A stretch of DNA of 32,228 bases from Campylobacterales bacterium. Its GTDB lineage: Bacteria > Campylobacterota > Campylobacteria > Campylobacterales > QNZT01. The position numbers and the translations under genes were made by a program. The notes under the pieces are model-generated. The model was not told the origin of the DNA and did not search any database. It worked only from the letters and a program-made list of their open reading frames with translations. The stretch lies in NCBI GenBank assembly GCA_027081145.1, contig JALWLB010000167.1:1-32228 (forward strand). Direction: 5' to 3'. Shown here one piece after another: positions 7,254 to 17,269 of the stretch (position 1 is its first letter; each line of letters starts with the position of its first letter).

Positions 7254-8782
7254 TGAAAATAAAACTCAAGAGAGTATTAATATCAACAGCGACAAGTATC
7301 TATCTACTATCTTTTAGTGGATGTCTTGATGATAGAGCATTTTTAGGCACTCGTACAAATATAGCCGAAACTGGAATAGATACTGGAATAGATAGTGATG
7401 GAGATGGATTGAGCAACAAACAAGAAGAGAAACTTGGCACTAATCCAAATAACTCTGATAGTGATGGTGATGGAGTAAATGATGGAGTTGAAGTTGGAAT
7501 TAATGATGATGGAAGTTACAAGATAGATAATCCTGCAAATACAAATCATGATGATAGTCCAGATGTAATCGATGCTCTTGATCCAAAAAATGACTCTGAT
7601 AATGATGGATTGACAAATGCAGAGGAAAAGAAGTATGGAACTAAGCCTCTAGAAGCTGATAGTGATAGTGATGGTTTGCTTGATGGAGAAGAAGTTAATA
7701 TTTTAAACACAAATCCTATAAACAAAGATAGTGATAACGATGGTGTTGAGGATGGAATAGAGGTTGGATTTGATGGAGAGGGAGAGAATAAAGTATATCA
7801 TGTAAACAATCCTGCAAATACAAATCATGATGATGATCCAGATCTAATCGATGCTCTTGACCCTTTGAATGATAGTGATGGAGATAAAAGACCAAATCTT
7901 TACGAAATCGACTCTCAGAAAAGAAAAGATGCAGGCTATTTGGTTGATTTTAATGAAACTACAGATCCTTTGGATGAGAGTGATTATTATCCATGGATAA
8001 CTGAGGTTGAACCTGGTAAAACTATGATTGATAATGGTTTTGTTTATATTCCTGGTGGTTTTGATGTGGATGATGATGGAGATGATGAGAGTGGTTTTTG
8101 GATGGCTCAGTATGAGGCTAGAGCTAATGGTGCAACAACCATAACGATTGATAATTTGAGTAATTTTATTAAAGAAAACTTTATCTCTATAAATACTACT
8201 GATATATTGGTTTACAAAAGTAGTGCTCCTGGTCTTTCTGGAGAACCTTTATACACTCCTATTTATAGCCAAAATGGCACTGAGGCTATGACAGGCATGT
8301 ATGGATATGAAGCTGCTGCACTAATAGCTCAAAATCAAATAGATAGAGGCTTAAAAACTACTCTTCCTTCAAATAAACAATACTCTCATGTAGTAGCTAT
8401 ATTAAATAATAATAATGAGGTACAAAATAGCTATGATGTAAATGTACCAGCTAGTTATAAAGGAGAAATATTTGAGATTGATAGCGGTATTTTAGAATTT
8501 ACAAAAAACTTAGTAAAACTTAGTGATTTTGATGAGCAAAACCCTCCAAGCTGGTGGAGAGTAGAAAAAGTATTTTATAATGATAGCGATAAAGCTGCCG
8601 CTAGTACAAATACTTTAATAAATGAAGACTCTGGTGCGGGTAAAGAGCAAGATCCTTTTGCTGTGATTTTAGAAGGGGATAAAGACTCATCTGGAAAGTT
8701 TATGGTTGATTTAACTTATGGAGTAACTTTTGGTGAAAAAGGAAAAATCGGCTTTAGGGCTGCGAGTGATTATTTAAAATAG
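7253..8782 (+). CDS. Lipoprotein with calcium-binding repeats and a degenerate SUMF1-like C-terminal domain
   Basis: A 509-residue protein with the lipobox FSGC (lipidated C24). Residues 45-215 hold at least five acidic DSDGDG-type calcium-binding repeats and a larger duplicated unit: the 24-residue blocks at 93-116 and 186-209 (NPANTNHDD...IDALDP) are nearly identical. From about 248 a different domain begins (DNGFVYIPGGFDVD, then GFWMAQYEA at 281-289) and the protein ends in IGFRAASDYLK; these fragments resemble the formylglycine-generating-enzyme/SUMF1 fold, but no catalytic Cys pair is evident, so it is probably a binding version. It starts at the ATG overlapping the OmpA-family stop and is followed by a terminator. 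I infer a cell-surface structural or adhesive role. Confidence 0.8.
   Translation: MKIKLKRVLISTATSIYLLSFSGCLDDRAFLGTRTNIAETGIDTGIDSDGDGLSNKQEEKLGTNPNNSDSDGDGVNDGVEVGINDDGSYKIDNPANTNHDDSPDVIDALDPKNDSDNDGLTNAEEKKYGTKPLEADSDSDGLLDGEEVNILNTNPINKDSDNDGVEDGIEVGFDGEGENKVYHVNNPANTNHDDDPDLIDALDPLNDSDGDKRPNLYEIDSQKRKDAGYLVDFNETTDPLDESDYYPWITEVEPGKTMIDNGFVYIPGGFDVDDDGDDESGFWMAQYEARANGATTITIDNLSNFIKENFISINTTDILVYKSSAPGLSGEPLYTPIYSQNGTEAMTGMYGYEAAALIAQNQIDRGLKTTLPSNKQYSHVVAILNNNNEVQNSYDVNVPASYKGEIFEIDSGILEFTKNLVKLSDFDEQNPPSWWRVEKVFYNDSDKAAASTNTLINEDSGAGKEQDPFAVILEGDKDSSGKFMVDLTYGVTFGEKGKIGFRAASDYLK
7529..7600 (+). repeat. Internal repeat, copy 1
   Basis: This encodes residues 93-116 of the calcium-repeat lipoprotein. 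Its first 56 bases differ from copy 2 (7808 onward) at only four positions, including an identical stretch of more than 20 bases at the start. Confidence 0.85.
7808..7879 (+). repeat. Internal repeat, copy 2
   Basis: This encodes residues 186-209 of the same lipoprotein, 279 bases downstream of copy 1, so the duplicated unit is 93 codons. It preserves the reading frame, so gain or loss of a unit would leave the protein intact. Confidence 0.85.
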
Positions 8783-8784
8783 AC

Positions 8785-8808
8785 AAAAGGCTCTTATGAG
8801 CCTTTTTT
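8785..8808. terminator. Bidirectional rho-independent terminator
   Basis: AAAAGGCTC (8785-8793), a TTAT loop and GAGCCTTTT (8798-8806), followed by further T. It sits two bases after the lipoprotein stop and five bases before the stop of the convergent DUF2059 gene, and the A/T flanks let it work on both strands. Confidence 0.9.
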
Positions 8809-8813
8809 ATTAT

Positions 8814-9575
8814 CTACTTTTTAAAAGCTCTATTAAACCCATCTTGAATAATCTGTTTTAATCCATTTTGAACAACTTGTATCTCTTTTTGTCCACTTTC
8901 TGTATCATAAAATAATAACATACTCTCTAACTCTTTGTTTTCTATATCCTTATAAACATACAAATATGTGATAAAAAGCCGTTGTTCTAATCCTTGTTTG
9001 ACAAGAGGTAATATTTGGTTTATTTTATCTTGTGCAAGGGAATTATTTGGATTTTGTTTATTAAAAAAATCCATTGTTAGTTTAAATATGTCTATTGCAT
9101 TTTGGCTTAACTTTAACTTTTGTATAACCTTTTTTATAATTTCTACTCTTTGATTAGATGGTGGATTATTTGATAAATTTGCCATAAAACGCAATAATTT
9201 AGCTTGTGCATCTGGATCTAATGAGTCAATATTGGCTTGAACTATTTTTTTTGCTATTGGAGTTTTATAATAGGCGATAATTTGTTTTAAGGTATCATTA
9301 TCAAACTCATTAGAAAGATATTTTTTAAACTTTTGTACTCCTTTATCAGAATCAAATACCTCTTCAAAGAGTTCTATATTTTTTGGATCTGTTTTCTTAC
9401 CATACATAACATCTCTCTGTTTTATATTATTTATCAGTTGTGATCCCATAGACTCTATTGTAGTTTGTGCTCCGGATAAATCCATATATTTATCAACCAA
9501 TAATTCACTTGCTTTGGCAAAAAGCCCACTAATAATTAAAGATATCATCAAAAAAGATATCAAAAAATTTTTCAT
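8814..9575 (-). CDS. Exported DUF2059-domain protein
   Basis: A 253-residue protein with a signal peptide (hydrophobic stretch to about residue 20, cleavage near LFA-KA). The body is helical and shows the DUF2059 pattern twice: YKTPIAKKI near 105 and YDTESGQKEI near 225, both in the form YxTxxxxKxx that ends the domain. DUF2059 proteins are periplasmic and have no established function. I chose ATG 9575 over GTG 9578 because AAGGAG (9583-9588) is seven bases from it. The gene lies 64 bases downstream of pflA on the same strand and ends at the shared terminator. A functional link with pflA is not evident. Confidence 0.85.
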   Translation of the reverse strand: MKNFLISFLMISLIISGLFAKASELLVDKYMDLSGAQTTIESMGSQLINNIKQRDVMYGKKTDPKNIELFEEVFDSDKGVQKFKKYLSNEFDNDTLKQIIAYYKTPIAKKIVQANIDSLDPDAQAKLLRFMANLSNNPPSNQRVEIIKKVIQKLKLSQNAIDIFKLTMDFFNKQNPNNSLAQDKINQILPLVKQGLEQRLFITYLYVYKDIENKELESMLLFYDTESGQKEIQVVQNGLKQIIQDGFNRAFKK

Positions 9576-9639
9576 CACAATACTCCTTTTAAATTAACAC
9601 TATGAAACAATATCGACTATGGTTTAAAAGACTTTACCT

Positions 9640-12000
9640 TCATTTTTTTGACAACATCTTCATATTTTCAACACACAGTTTTTGCCATTTGCTATCTTTT
9701 ACTATTTCACCACATTTTAGAAAAAACTCTTTTGCCTCTTTTGGTCTATTTAACTTTTGACTTAACTCTCCTAACATATATAGCACTCTTGCTTTTTGTT
9801 CATCATTTAGCTTTTTATATAGTAGTTTTAGCCCTATTTGGAGTGCTTCTTGATAGTTTTTTTCCTTCTTTAAAACACTCATTAGATCAAACTCCACCAT
9901 TGGTGAATAATCTGAGATATTATGTAACTTTTGAAGTTCAATAATTTTTTTACTATACTTTTTGATTAAAGAGCTATTGTTGATATTTTTTGCATATCGC
10001 AATACTTTATCAAATATATCTATATTTTTGATAGAGTTTTTAAAAACTTTATCAATTTTTTCTACCTCTTTTAACATCAAATCATCATACTTTTTTAAAT
10101 TGTAATAGGCTTCAGCTTTATCATACATGATATCTATATATTTGGTTGTATTTAATTTTTGTGAAATATTTTCAACCTTTTGGCTTAGCAAAATTGTATT
10201 TTTATAAAGCCCTATTTTATTAGAAACTTTTGCACCATTATATAACCATTGCAATCTATTTGAAATATTTTTATCATTAAAGTGTTTTTTTGCTATATCA
10301 AATGCTTCTTGATATGCTGCTACTCTTTGAAAACAGTTATAATATTTGTTTTCATTATACTCTTTTGGAGTGATATTGTATGTCGTTATCAAAGAGACAG
10401 CTGATACACACTCGTCATCTTTTAAAAGTTTGTTTATCTTTTTTATAGAGGCTTGTTTTAGTATATCTTTACCGATATCGCTCTTATTTAACTCCTGCTT
10501 TAATACCAATACCTCATCAAAATCTCTATTTTTTAGTAAAATTTCGGCTTTTTGGATTATTGCTTTATCATGTATAGGTTCATTTGGATATTTTTTTATC
10601 ATTTTGTTTAGATAATTTAATCTTTTTGTATCATTATTATCTTTGAAATTGATTTGCAATTTTTCTAATCTTTCCAATACAAATTGTTTATATTGACCAT
10701 CTTTATAATTTTGTAGATATTGATTATATAATTTATCTGCACTATTAAAATCTCCTCTTAACTCACTCCAATATGCCAAATCTTTCTCCATAGATTCCAA
10801 AAGATCACTCTTTGACTCACTCAAGTTTATCAATCTTTTTACGCTTTTTATTGCTAAATCATACTCTTTGATATTTGCAAGTTTTTTAGCTATATGATAA
10901 TTTTGTTTTATATTATCATGTAGAAATATGTCTCCAGCATTTAACACTTTTTTATAAAAGATAACTGCATTTTTATTATCTTTAATATCAAGATATCTAT
11001 CTGTAAGTTTAAGTGCTGCTATAGCAGCAGTAGAAATTTTTTTAGTTTTATATAGGCTATTTTTATAAAGTTTTATCGCCTTTGCTTGTTTACCACTAGT
11101 AAAAAGTTTATCAGCATAATAGATTTGAACTAAATTATAATAATCACTTTCACTATACTCTTGCTTAAGAATATCAATATATCTTTTTGCTTTTGAAATA
11201 AGTCCTAGTTTTAGGTATGATTTGGCTATATACATCAAAACTTCTGGCAAATTTTCATTTGAAGGATTTTGTTCTATCCATTGTATCGCTAAATCTACGC
11301 TATCATAAGGATCTATGTATGTACTAGTTTGAGAGTCTAAAAACATAAGCTTATCGAGTGATCTTAATTTATAAAGCTCTAATTCACTTTCAAAAGTCTT
11401 ATCTTTGCTATCTTCTAACAATATATCTACCATTTCAATAACATCTTCATACTTTTGTTTTTGATATAAAGATTTGATATTTGCTAATCTTTTTGCTTCA
11501 ACTGTAGTCTCTATCGGTTTTTCTTCAAGATCAAGCACACCAACACTTGGTAAATTTGGCTCATAAAAAGCAACAGGAAAATCGATACCTAAATTTGTAT
11601 TTTTTTTAAACATTGTAGGTCTATTTTTGTATCCAACAATAATCCAGTGATTATGTTTTGTAGTGCTATTTTTTAAAATTTCACTATTTTGTGGCAACTC
11701 TTCGATCACTGGATAGAGTGAGGCTTCAAATTTTGGAACTATTATGATACTTTTATTATCAAAAAATATATCAAAATGTTTGTTCTCTCTTTTTTTAATA
11801 TTTTGATCAACTCTTTCAAAAAAATCACACTTAATTTTATATTTATCTAAATTAAGATCTATTTTTCTACATGATATCTCTTTACTATCTTGTAAATGAA
11901 TAGTTGAAAATGTTTTGTTTTCATCTTTTGCAAAATTTACTATTATAGATGCTGCATCTATTTGTAATGTAAACAATATTAAAATAATTATATTTTTCAT
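9640..12000 (-). CDS. pflA: Flagellar motor scaffold protein PflA, TPR-rich
   Basis: A 786-residue exported protein with signal peptide (about residues 1-16). An N-terminal beta-rich domain (about 17-160) is followed by a long helical region (about 175-786) with tetratricopeptide-type helix pairs, for example LYQKQKYEDVIEMVD and LYMLGELSQKLNRPKEAKEFF. Length, architecture and position directly after nuoN match PflA of C. jejuni and H. pylori, both of which lie at the end of the nuo operon. PflA is a periplasmic part of the enlarged Campylobacterota flagellar motor; with PflB it builds the medial disk that holds the stator units, and mutants are paralysed. No ribosome site precedes the ATG (CTTTTTT lies there), and an extended -10 abuts it, so the mRNA may be leaderless. 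Confidence 0.88.
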   Translation of the reverse strand: MKNIIILILFTLQIDAASIIVNFAKDENKTFSTIHLQDSKEISCRKIDLNLDKYKIKCDFFERVDQNIKKRENKHFDIFFDNKSIIIVPKFEASLYPVIEELPQNSEILKNSTTKHNHWIIVGYKNRPTMFKKNTNLGIDFPVAFYEPNLPSVGVLDLEEKPIETTVEAKRLANIKSLYQKQKYEDVIEMVDILLEDSKDKTFESELELYKLRSLDKLMFLDSQTSTYIDPYDSVDLAIQWIEQNPSNENLPEVLMYIAKSYLKLGLISKAKRYIDILKQEYSESDYYNLVQIYYADKLFTSGKQAKAIKLYKNSLYKTKKISTAAIAALKLTDRYLDIKDNKNAVIFYKKVLNAGDIFLHDNIKQNYHIAKKLANIKEYDLAIKSVKRLINLSESKSDLLESMEKDLAYWSELRGDFNSADKLYNQYLQNYKDGQYKQFVLERLEKLQINFKDNNDTKRLNYLNKMIKKYPNEPIHDKAIIQKAEILLKNRDFDEVLVLKQELNKSDIGKDILKQASIKKINKLLKDDECVSAVSLITTYNITPKEYNENKYYNCFQRVAAYQEAFDIAKKHFNDKNISNRLQWLYNGAKVSNKIGLYKNTILLSQKVENISQKLNTTKYIDIMYDKAEAYYNLKKYDDLMLKEVEKIDKVFKNSIKNIDIFDKVLRYAKNINNSSLIKKYSKKIIELQKLHNISDYSPMVEFDLMSVLKKEKNYQEALQIGLKLLYKKLNDEQKARVLYMLGELSQKLNRPKEAKEFFLKCGEIVKDSKWQKLCVENMKMLSKK

Positions 12001-12007
12001 AAAAAAG

Positions 12008-12016
12008 ATTATAGCA
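12008..12016 (-). promoter_or_regulatory. Extended -10 promoter at the pflA start
   Basis: The minus strand reads TGCTATAAT, a perfect extended -10, ending eight bases before the pflA ATG (12000). Initiation six to eight bases downstream would fall at or one or two bases before the ATG, giving a leaderless or nearly leaderless mRNA. This agrees with the lack of a ribosome site. Confidence 0.6.
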
Positions 12017-12036
12017 TAAGAGTAAAGTTTTATCTA

Positions 12037-12053
12037 CATGAGTTAAACTCATG
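12037..12053. other. Perfect inverted repeat between nuoN and pflA
   Basis: CATGAGT-taa-ACTCATG lies nine bases after the nuoN stop. It can form a seven-bp hairpin in the nuo mRNA but has no T run after it, so it is at best a weak or factor-assisted terminator, an mRNA 3'-end stabiliser or a regulator site. It is the only structure separating the nuo operon from the pflA promoter. Confidence 0.5.
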
Positions 12054-12061
12054 CAGACATT

Positions 12062-13549
12062 TTAGTATCCACTTATAGTAACATAGTTTGTAATGATTTC
12101 TAATAGTGGTCCAGCAAAGAAGATTGTAAAAATTGTAGCTGCTGCCGAAAAACCGATAATTGTTTTTAATGAAGTTGACAAATTTTTTACATATCTTGTA
12201 GAATCATTTGTTTTTGGATCTTTTAAGAACATATAAACTACAAGTTTTAGATAATAGTAAACTGCAATAGCACTATTAAGAGCCATAATAACAGCCAATA
12301 CAATATAATCAGCATTTATGGCAGCACTCATCAGATACATCTTGCCCCAAAATAGAGAAAATGGAGGAACACCTGCAAGTGAAAACATAAATATCCCCAT
12401 CAAAACAGCACCAACTGGCAATATATTGACCATACCTGCAAACTTCTCATATGGGTGATCAAATCTATCATCAAATTTGTTTGTTTTGTGTCTTGATATC
12501 CAAAGCATTGTAAATGCTCCTAAGTTTGCAAACAAAAACAGTACCCAATAAAAGAAAAGTCCACTGTTTGCTTGAGTTGTACCTATAAGTATCGCCGCCA
12601 TAACAAAACCAGCATGAGAGATTGAACTATATGCGAGCATTCTTTTAACATCTTTTTGGACTAGTGCCATCAAATTTGTAATAGTCATAGTCAGCACAAC
12701 AATAACCCACAACACTGCCTCAATCCAAACAATATCTGCATTTGTCAAAAATTCAAAAAGCCTCATAGCAACTACAAAAGCTGCAATTTTTGGAACAACT
12801 GACATATACCCAGCAAGTGCCGCACTAGCACCTTCATAAACATCAGGAACCCATGTTTGAAAAGGCACCATTGATAGTTTAAATCCAAATGCGGCTAACA
12901 TAAATACGACTGCAAATAGTATCCCTCCAATTGGCTCATACTCATTTGCAGCTAAAACTTCTGCTATTTTATTGATTTCAACATTACCAGTAAGAGCATA
13001 AAGTATCAAAGCACCAAATGCATAAAGTCCAGCTGCCAATGCTCCCATCGTAAAATATTTTATCGCAGCTTCAAAACTTCTTGGTCTATTGTGCATAGCT
13101 ATAAGCGTATAGAGTGCTAAACTAGCAGTTTCAAGCCCTATAAAAATTAAAATTAAATTATCTGTTGCTACCATAAATTGAAATCCAGCTATCATAAATA
13201 AAAATAGTGCAAAAAATTCTGGATATGAAAATTCATGAAATCTTTTTGAAGTAAGAGCCAAAGGAATAAACAAAGCAGAAGAGAGTAGTATAACAATTTG
13301 AGCTAAAATGGATATTCCATCCATAAGCATCACATCAAAAAATCCTCTCTCTGCACTATTATACCCAAAAGTAGCACCTAAACTTAATAAAATAAACAGT
13401 AAACTAAGTGAAACATAAAGCGTTTTTGACAAGTTTTTTACCGCTAAGTCCAATATAATAATCACCAACGCCCCTACTACTATAATAGACATAGGAACAA
13501 GTGAAAGCAGGTTTAATGACTCTAAACTGACTGAAATTGGCTCTAACAT
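12062..13549 (-). CDS. nuoN: Complex I membrane subunit NuoN
   Basis: A 495-residue integral membrane protein with about 14 helices, one of the three antiporter-like proton-pumping subunits of NADH:quinone oxidoreductase-type complex I. Family landmarks include [15 protein letters not shown] with the conserved Glu of TM5, the broken-helix segment with Lys in [19 protein letters not shown], and [15 protein letters not shown]. It is the last gene of the operon; its ATG overlaps the stop of nuoM by one base (TAATG), so it is translationally coupled. Confidence 0.97.
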   Translation of the reverse strand: MLEPISVSLESLNLLSLVPMSIIVVGALVIIILDLAVKNLSKTLYVSLSLLFILLSLGATFGYNSAERGFFDVMLMDGISILAQIVILLSSALFIPLALTSKRFHEFSYPEFFALFLFMIAGFQFMVATDNLILIFIGLETASLALYTLIAMHNRPRSFEAAIKYFTMGALAAGLYAFGALILYALTGNVEINKIAEVLAANEYEPIGGILFAVVFMLAAFGFKLSMVPFQTWVPDVYEGASAALAGYMSVVPKIAAFVVAMRLFEFLTNADIVWIEAVLWVIVVLTMTITNLMALVQKDVKRMLAYSSISHAGFVMAAILIGTTQANSGLFFYWVLFLFANLGAFTMLWISRHKTNKFDDRFDHPYEKFAGMVNILPVGAVLMGIFMFSLAGVPPFSLFWGKMYLMSAAINADYIVLAVIMALNSAIAVYYYLKLVVYMFLKDPKTNDSTRYVKNLSTSLKTIIGFSAAATIFTIFFAGPLLEIITNYVTISGY

Positions 13550-15075
13550 TATTTATGCTCCTTTATGCTATTTGCACTCTCTAGCAAATTTTTTGCATCT
13601 TTTGTTATAGATTTATCATGCATTTGAATTATCATATTTTTTACACTAGTATCAATTGGATCAAGAACAGGTTTTGGATAGACTCCCAAATAGACAACCA
13701 ATAAAACTAAAGGTACAAATGCAGTTATCTCTCTTGCATTTAAATCTGGCAGATTTCTGTTCTTTTCATTTGTTATTTCACCAAAAAATGATTTTTTATA
13801 AAGTCTTAACATATAAACAGCCCCCAAAATAATACCAGTTCCTGCAAGTGCTGTCATAATAGGAGAGATGGCATAAAAGCCTAAAAGGGCTAAAAATTCA
13901 CCTACAAAACCTATCGTTAAAGGAAGTCCGACTGACGCCATAAGCATTATTCCATAAACTGTGGCAAAACGAGGCATAGATGAGGCAAGTCCACCAAATT
14001 CACTCATCATTTTTGTGTGTCTTCTATCATATATCACACCAACTAACATAAATAGTGCACCACTAACTATACCATGACTTAACATTAAAAATATTGCACC
14101 TACAATTCCTTCAGCATTCATAGCAAATGTTCCAATTATAATTATTCCCATATGGGAGATAGAGCTATATGCAACAACTTGTTTCATATCCTCTTGAACA
14201 TAGGCTATCATAGCGGTATATATAACCATTATGATCGAAAGTATTGCAATTGGAGTGATAAAATAGACCGATGCATCAGGAAACATTGGAAGTGAAAATC
14301 TAACAAAACCGTAAGTTCCCATTTTTAATAAAATTGCCGCAAGTATGACAGAACCAACAGTTGGTGCTTGTCCATGAGCATAAGGTAGCCATGTGTGAAA
14401 TGGAAACATAGGCACTTTGATAGCAAACCCTAAGAAAAATGCTCCAAACAACCAAAGCTGCAAATCAAATGGAACAACCAAAGAGTGCCAATCTGGAATT
14501 GAAAAACTCCAAACTCCTGTCGCTTCGTGGTATAAAAATGCCATATACAATATACCAACTAGCATAATTAATGATCCAGCAAATGTATAGAGAAAAAACT
14601 TAATAGCAGCATATATTCGTCTCTCTGCTCCCCAAGCTCCAACTATATAAAGCATTGGAATTAATGAAAGCTCCCAAAATATATAAAATAAAATAACATC
14701 TAAAGAGACAAAAACACCAACCATTGTCATCTCTAAAAATAGTATAGAGATGATAAGATTTTTAAAGTTTTTATGAGGCCCTAGTCCAATAACCGCAATC
14801 ATAGTCATAAATGTACTTAAAACAACCAAAAATAGTGCTATTCCATCAACCCCAAGAAAATAGTTTATTCCAAAATCTTGAATAATAGGAACATTCTCTA
14901 TAAATTGAAATCCAGGATTTGTTGCATCAAAACTCATCCATAAAAATAGAGATATGAAAAATTCAATCACTACAATTGTTATTCCGTAAGCTTTGATGCT
15001 TTTGCTATCAACCAAAAAGCCAAAAACTGCGGCAACTGCAGGAAAAAATACCAATAATGTCAATAATGAATCCAT
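13549..15075 (-). CDS. nuoM: Complex I membrane subunit NuoM
   Basis: A 508-residue antiporter-like pumping subunit of complex I with about 14 membrane helices. [17 protein letters not shown] carries the conserved TM5 Glu; [21 protein letters not shown] and [13 protein letters not shown] hold the channel Lys residues; [14 protein letters not shown] is the usual family segment. It lies between nuoL (11 bases upstream) and nuoN (1-base overlap). Confidence 0.97.
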   Translation of the reverse strand: MDSLLTLLVFFPAVAAVFGFLVDSKSIKAYGITIVVIEFFISLFLWMSFDATNPGFQFIENVPIIQDFGINYFLGVDGIALFLVVLSTFMTMIAVIGLGPHKNFKNLIISILFLEMTMVGVFVSLDVILFYIFWELSLIPMLYIVGAWGAERRIYAAIKFFLYTFAGSLIMLVGILYMAFLYHEATGVWSFSIPDWHSLVVPFDLQLWLFGAFFLGFAIKVPMFPFHTWLPYAHGQAPTVGSVILAAILLKMGTYGFVRFSLPMFPDASVYFITPIAILSIIMVIYTAMIAYVQEDMKQVVAYSSISHMGIIIIGTFAMNAEGIVGAIFLMLSHGIVSGALFMLVGVIYDRRHTKMMSEFGGLASSMPRFATVYGIMLMASVGLPLTIGFVGEFLALLGFYAISPIMTALAGTGIILGAVYMLRLYKKSFFGEITNEKNRNLPDLNAREITAFVPLVLLVVYLGVYPKPVLDPIDTSVKNMIIQMHDKSITKDAKNLLESANSIKEHK

Positions 15076-15086
15076 TCATACACTCC

Positions 15087-16964
15087 TTAAGAACTCGGTA
15101 TATTAGGTAGTGCCAGTAATAATAACACAACCAAACCTATAACCATCCATCTAAGATTTTTAGATAGATTACCACTTTGCATCACTCGTGATTTATCACC
15201 ACTTGTATATATCATTCCAGCTATCATATCAACCGTAGCATCTACTATTTTCAAATCAATCTCTTTCCATGCAACTTGAGAAAGTCTTTCATATGGTTTA
15301 CAAATATAATTCTCATAAAATTGTGGTATAAAGTATTGATTTTTCAAAATTGAGTAAAGCTTTGTACCTCTTATATTGATATTTATAAGCTGATCAAATA
15401 TTTTAGTTTTAATAGGCAAATATCTAAAAACCGCAAATGCTATTCCACTAAGTGCTATACCAAGAGTGATAAATATCAAAATATAGATTGTTGGTGACTC
15501 TACATGAGGAGAGTATGCAGGTAAAACCTGAGTTACATAGTCTATAAAAGAGTGTTCAAAAAATCCTGAAATTACTGCCAAAATAGCAAGAGGCAACATT
15601 GCATAAAGCATATATGGATATGCTTCATGTGGATGATAACCATATTTTTCATATCTTTTTTCACCAAAGAAAACAAGCATTACAAGTCTAAAACTATAAA
15701 ATGCTGTTAGCCCTGCTCCAACCCAAAGCATTCCCCAAAGTATATAAGAGTGTTCACTAAATGCCACCTCTAAAATTTTATCTTTTGAGAAAAATCCAGC
15801 CAATGGCCAAATACCAGCAAGTGCAAGTGAAGCTATACTCATAATAATCATAGTCCATTTCATGCTTTTGCCAAGTCCACCCATTTTTTGAATATTAAGC
15901 TCATCATTCATAGCATGCATCACATTTCCAGCTCCTAAAAATAGAACCGATTTAAAAAATGCATGGGTCATAAGATGAAAAAGTGCTATCCAATAAGCTC
16001 CAAGACCGGCTGCTACAAACATATATCCAAGTTGCGACAAGGTTGAATAAGCAATAATTCTTTTAAGATCGTTATTAACTAGTGCCATTGATGCAGCAAA
16101 TATTGCAACAAATGCTCCAAGACAAGCTATAAAATAGCCAACATCAGGAATTAAAGCAAACACTTCATTTGCTCTAATAACTAAATAAACTCCAGCTGTA
16201 ACCATTGTAGCAGCATGAATTAGTGCTGAAACTGGAGTTGGTCCTTCCATCGCATCAGCCAACCAAGTATGTAGTGGAAATTGGGCTGATTTACCCATAG
16301 CACCAATAAATAGTAAAATACCTATTAGTGTTACTGTAAATATATCAACATTTACAATCTCTTTAAATACAATATCATAATTTAATGACCCGATATTCCA
16401 ATAAATTAAAAAGATTCCAATTAACATACCAAGATCAGCAATTCTATTCATAATAAATGCTTCATTGGCTGACCATGCGGCTATCTCTTTATGATACCAA
16501 TGTCCAATCAACAACCATGAACAAAGCCCAACTCCTTCCCATCCTATAAATAGTCCCAAAAAGTTATCACTCATTACAAGAACCATCATGGAAAATACGA
16601 ATGCAGAGAGATAAGAGAAGTATCTATTAAACCCTTTATCATGATCCATATAGCCTATGGAGTAAATATGAACTAGTGTAGAAACGGTTGTCACAACTAC
16701 CATCATAATAACCGAAACTTGATCTGCAATAAATCCAAAATCAAGATCAAAATTACCAGCAGCTATCCAATCCATCATCGTAACATGAACAACTGTTTTT
16801 CCATCTACATAAAATAGTAATACCATAGATGCAACCCATGATACAAAAAGTAATCCAGAAGTTACTATGCCTGTAATGATATTTTTTGGTCTATCTCCAA
16901 AAAAAGCTGCAAATAAAGATCCTACAAGTGGAGCAAAGAGTGCAATATATAAATATTTTTCCAT
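15087..16964 (-). CDS. nuoL: Complex I membrane subunit NuoL
   Basis: A 625-residue subunit at the far end of the membrane arm. WEGVGLCSWLLIGHWY and AQFPLHTWLADAMEGPTPVSAL match the family signatures of the proton channel. After the antiporter-like core, residues from about 510 form the long lateral helix that runs along NuoM and NuoN, ending in a final membrane helix (about 600-620). Two bases separate it from nuoK upstream. Length and motifs are normal. Confidence 0.97.
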   Translation of the reverse strand: MEKYLYIALFAPLVGSLFAAFFGDRPKNIITGIVTSGLLFVSWVASMVLLFYVDGKTVVHVTMMDWIAAGNFDLDFGFIADQVSVIMMVVVTTVSTLVHIYSIGYMDHDKGFNRYFSYLSAFVFSMMVLVMSDNFLGLFIGWEGVGLCSWLLIGHWYHKEIAAWSANEAFIMNRIADLGMLIGIFLIYWNIGSLNYDIVFKEIVNVDIFTVTLIGILLFIGAMGKSAQFPLHTWLADAMEGPTPVSALIHAATMVTAGVYLVIRANEVFALIPDVGYFIACLGAFVAIFAASMALVNNDLKRIIAYSTLSQLGYMFVAAGLGAYWIALFHLMTHAFFKSVLFLGAGNVMHAMNDELNIQKMGGLGKSMKWTMIIMSIASLALAGIWPLAGFFSKDKILEVAFSEHSYILWGMLWVGAGLTAFYSFRLVMLVFFGEKRYEKYGYHPHEAYPYMLYAMLPLAILAVISGFFEHSFIDYVTQVLPAYSPHVESPTIYILIFITLGIALSGIAFAVFRYLPIKTKIFDQLININIRGTKLYSILKNQYFIPQFYENYICKPYERLSQVAWKEIDLKIVDATVDMIAGMIYTSGDKSRVMQSGNLSKNLRWMVIGLVVLLLLALPNIPSS

Positions 16965-16966
16965 TA

Positions 16967-17269
16967 CTAACCTTTCATGCTTTGTAAGCTATCAAGATCA
17001 ATTGTACCTGATCTTTTGTACCATAAAACCAACAATCCAAGCCCAACTGCCACTTCACTTGCAGCAACCGCAATTATAAAAAATGCAAACAGTTGACCAG
17101 TAACATCTGCATAAAATTTAGATACTGCTGCAAACCCTATATTAACCGAGTTCAATAGTATCTCTGTTGAGAAAAAAAGCATTAAAAGGTTTTTTCTTCT
17201 TATAACACCCACTAAACCTATACTAAAAAGTATCGCAGAAATTACTAAATAGTGTGTAAGTGTAATCAT
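16967..17269 (-). CDS. nuoK: Complex I membrane subunit NuoK
   Basis: A 100-residue, three-helix subunit. The two proton-path Glu residues of the family are present: FSTEILLNSVN (about residue 36) and ASEVAVGLGLLVLWY (about residue 71). The start overlaps the nuoJ stop in an ATGA arrangement, and nuoL follows after two bases. Confidence 0.97.
   Translation of the reverse strand: MITLTHYLVISAILFSIGLVGVIRRKNLLMLFFSTEILLNSVNIGFAAVSKFYADVTGQLFAFFIIAVAASEVAVGLGLLVLWYKRSGTIDLDSLQSMKG

Noticed and set aside
9603-9609. TGAAACA (an HP1021-type box on the minus strand) upstream of the DUF2059 gene; another at 1241-1247
   Set aside because: Single matches to a seven-base degenerate box are expected by chance in DNA this rich in A and T; only the cluster before nuoA is notable.
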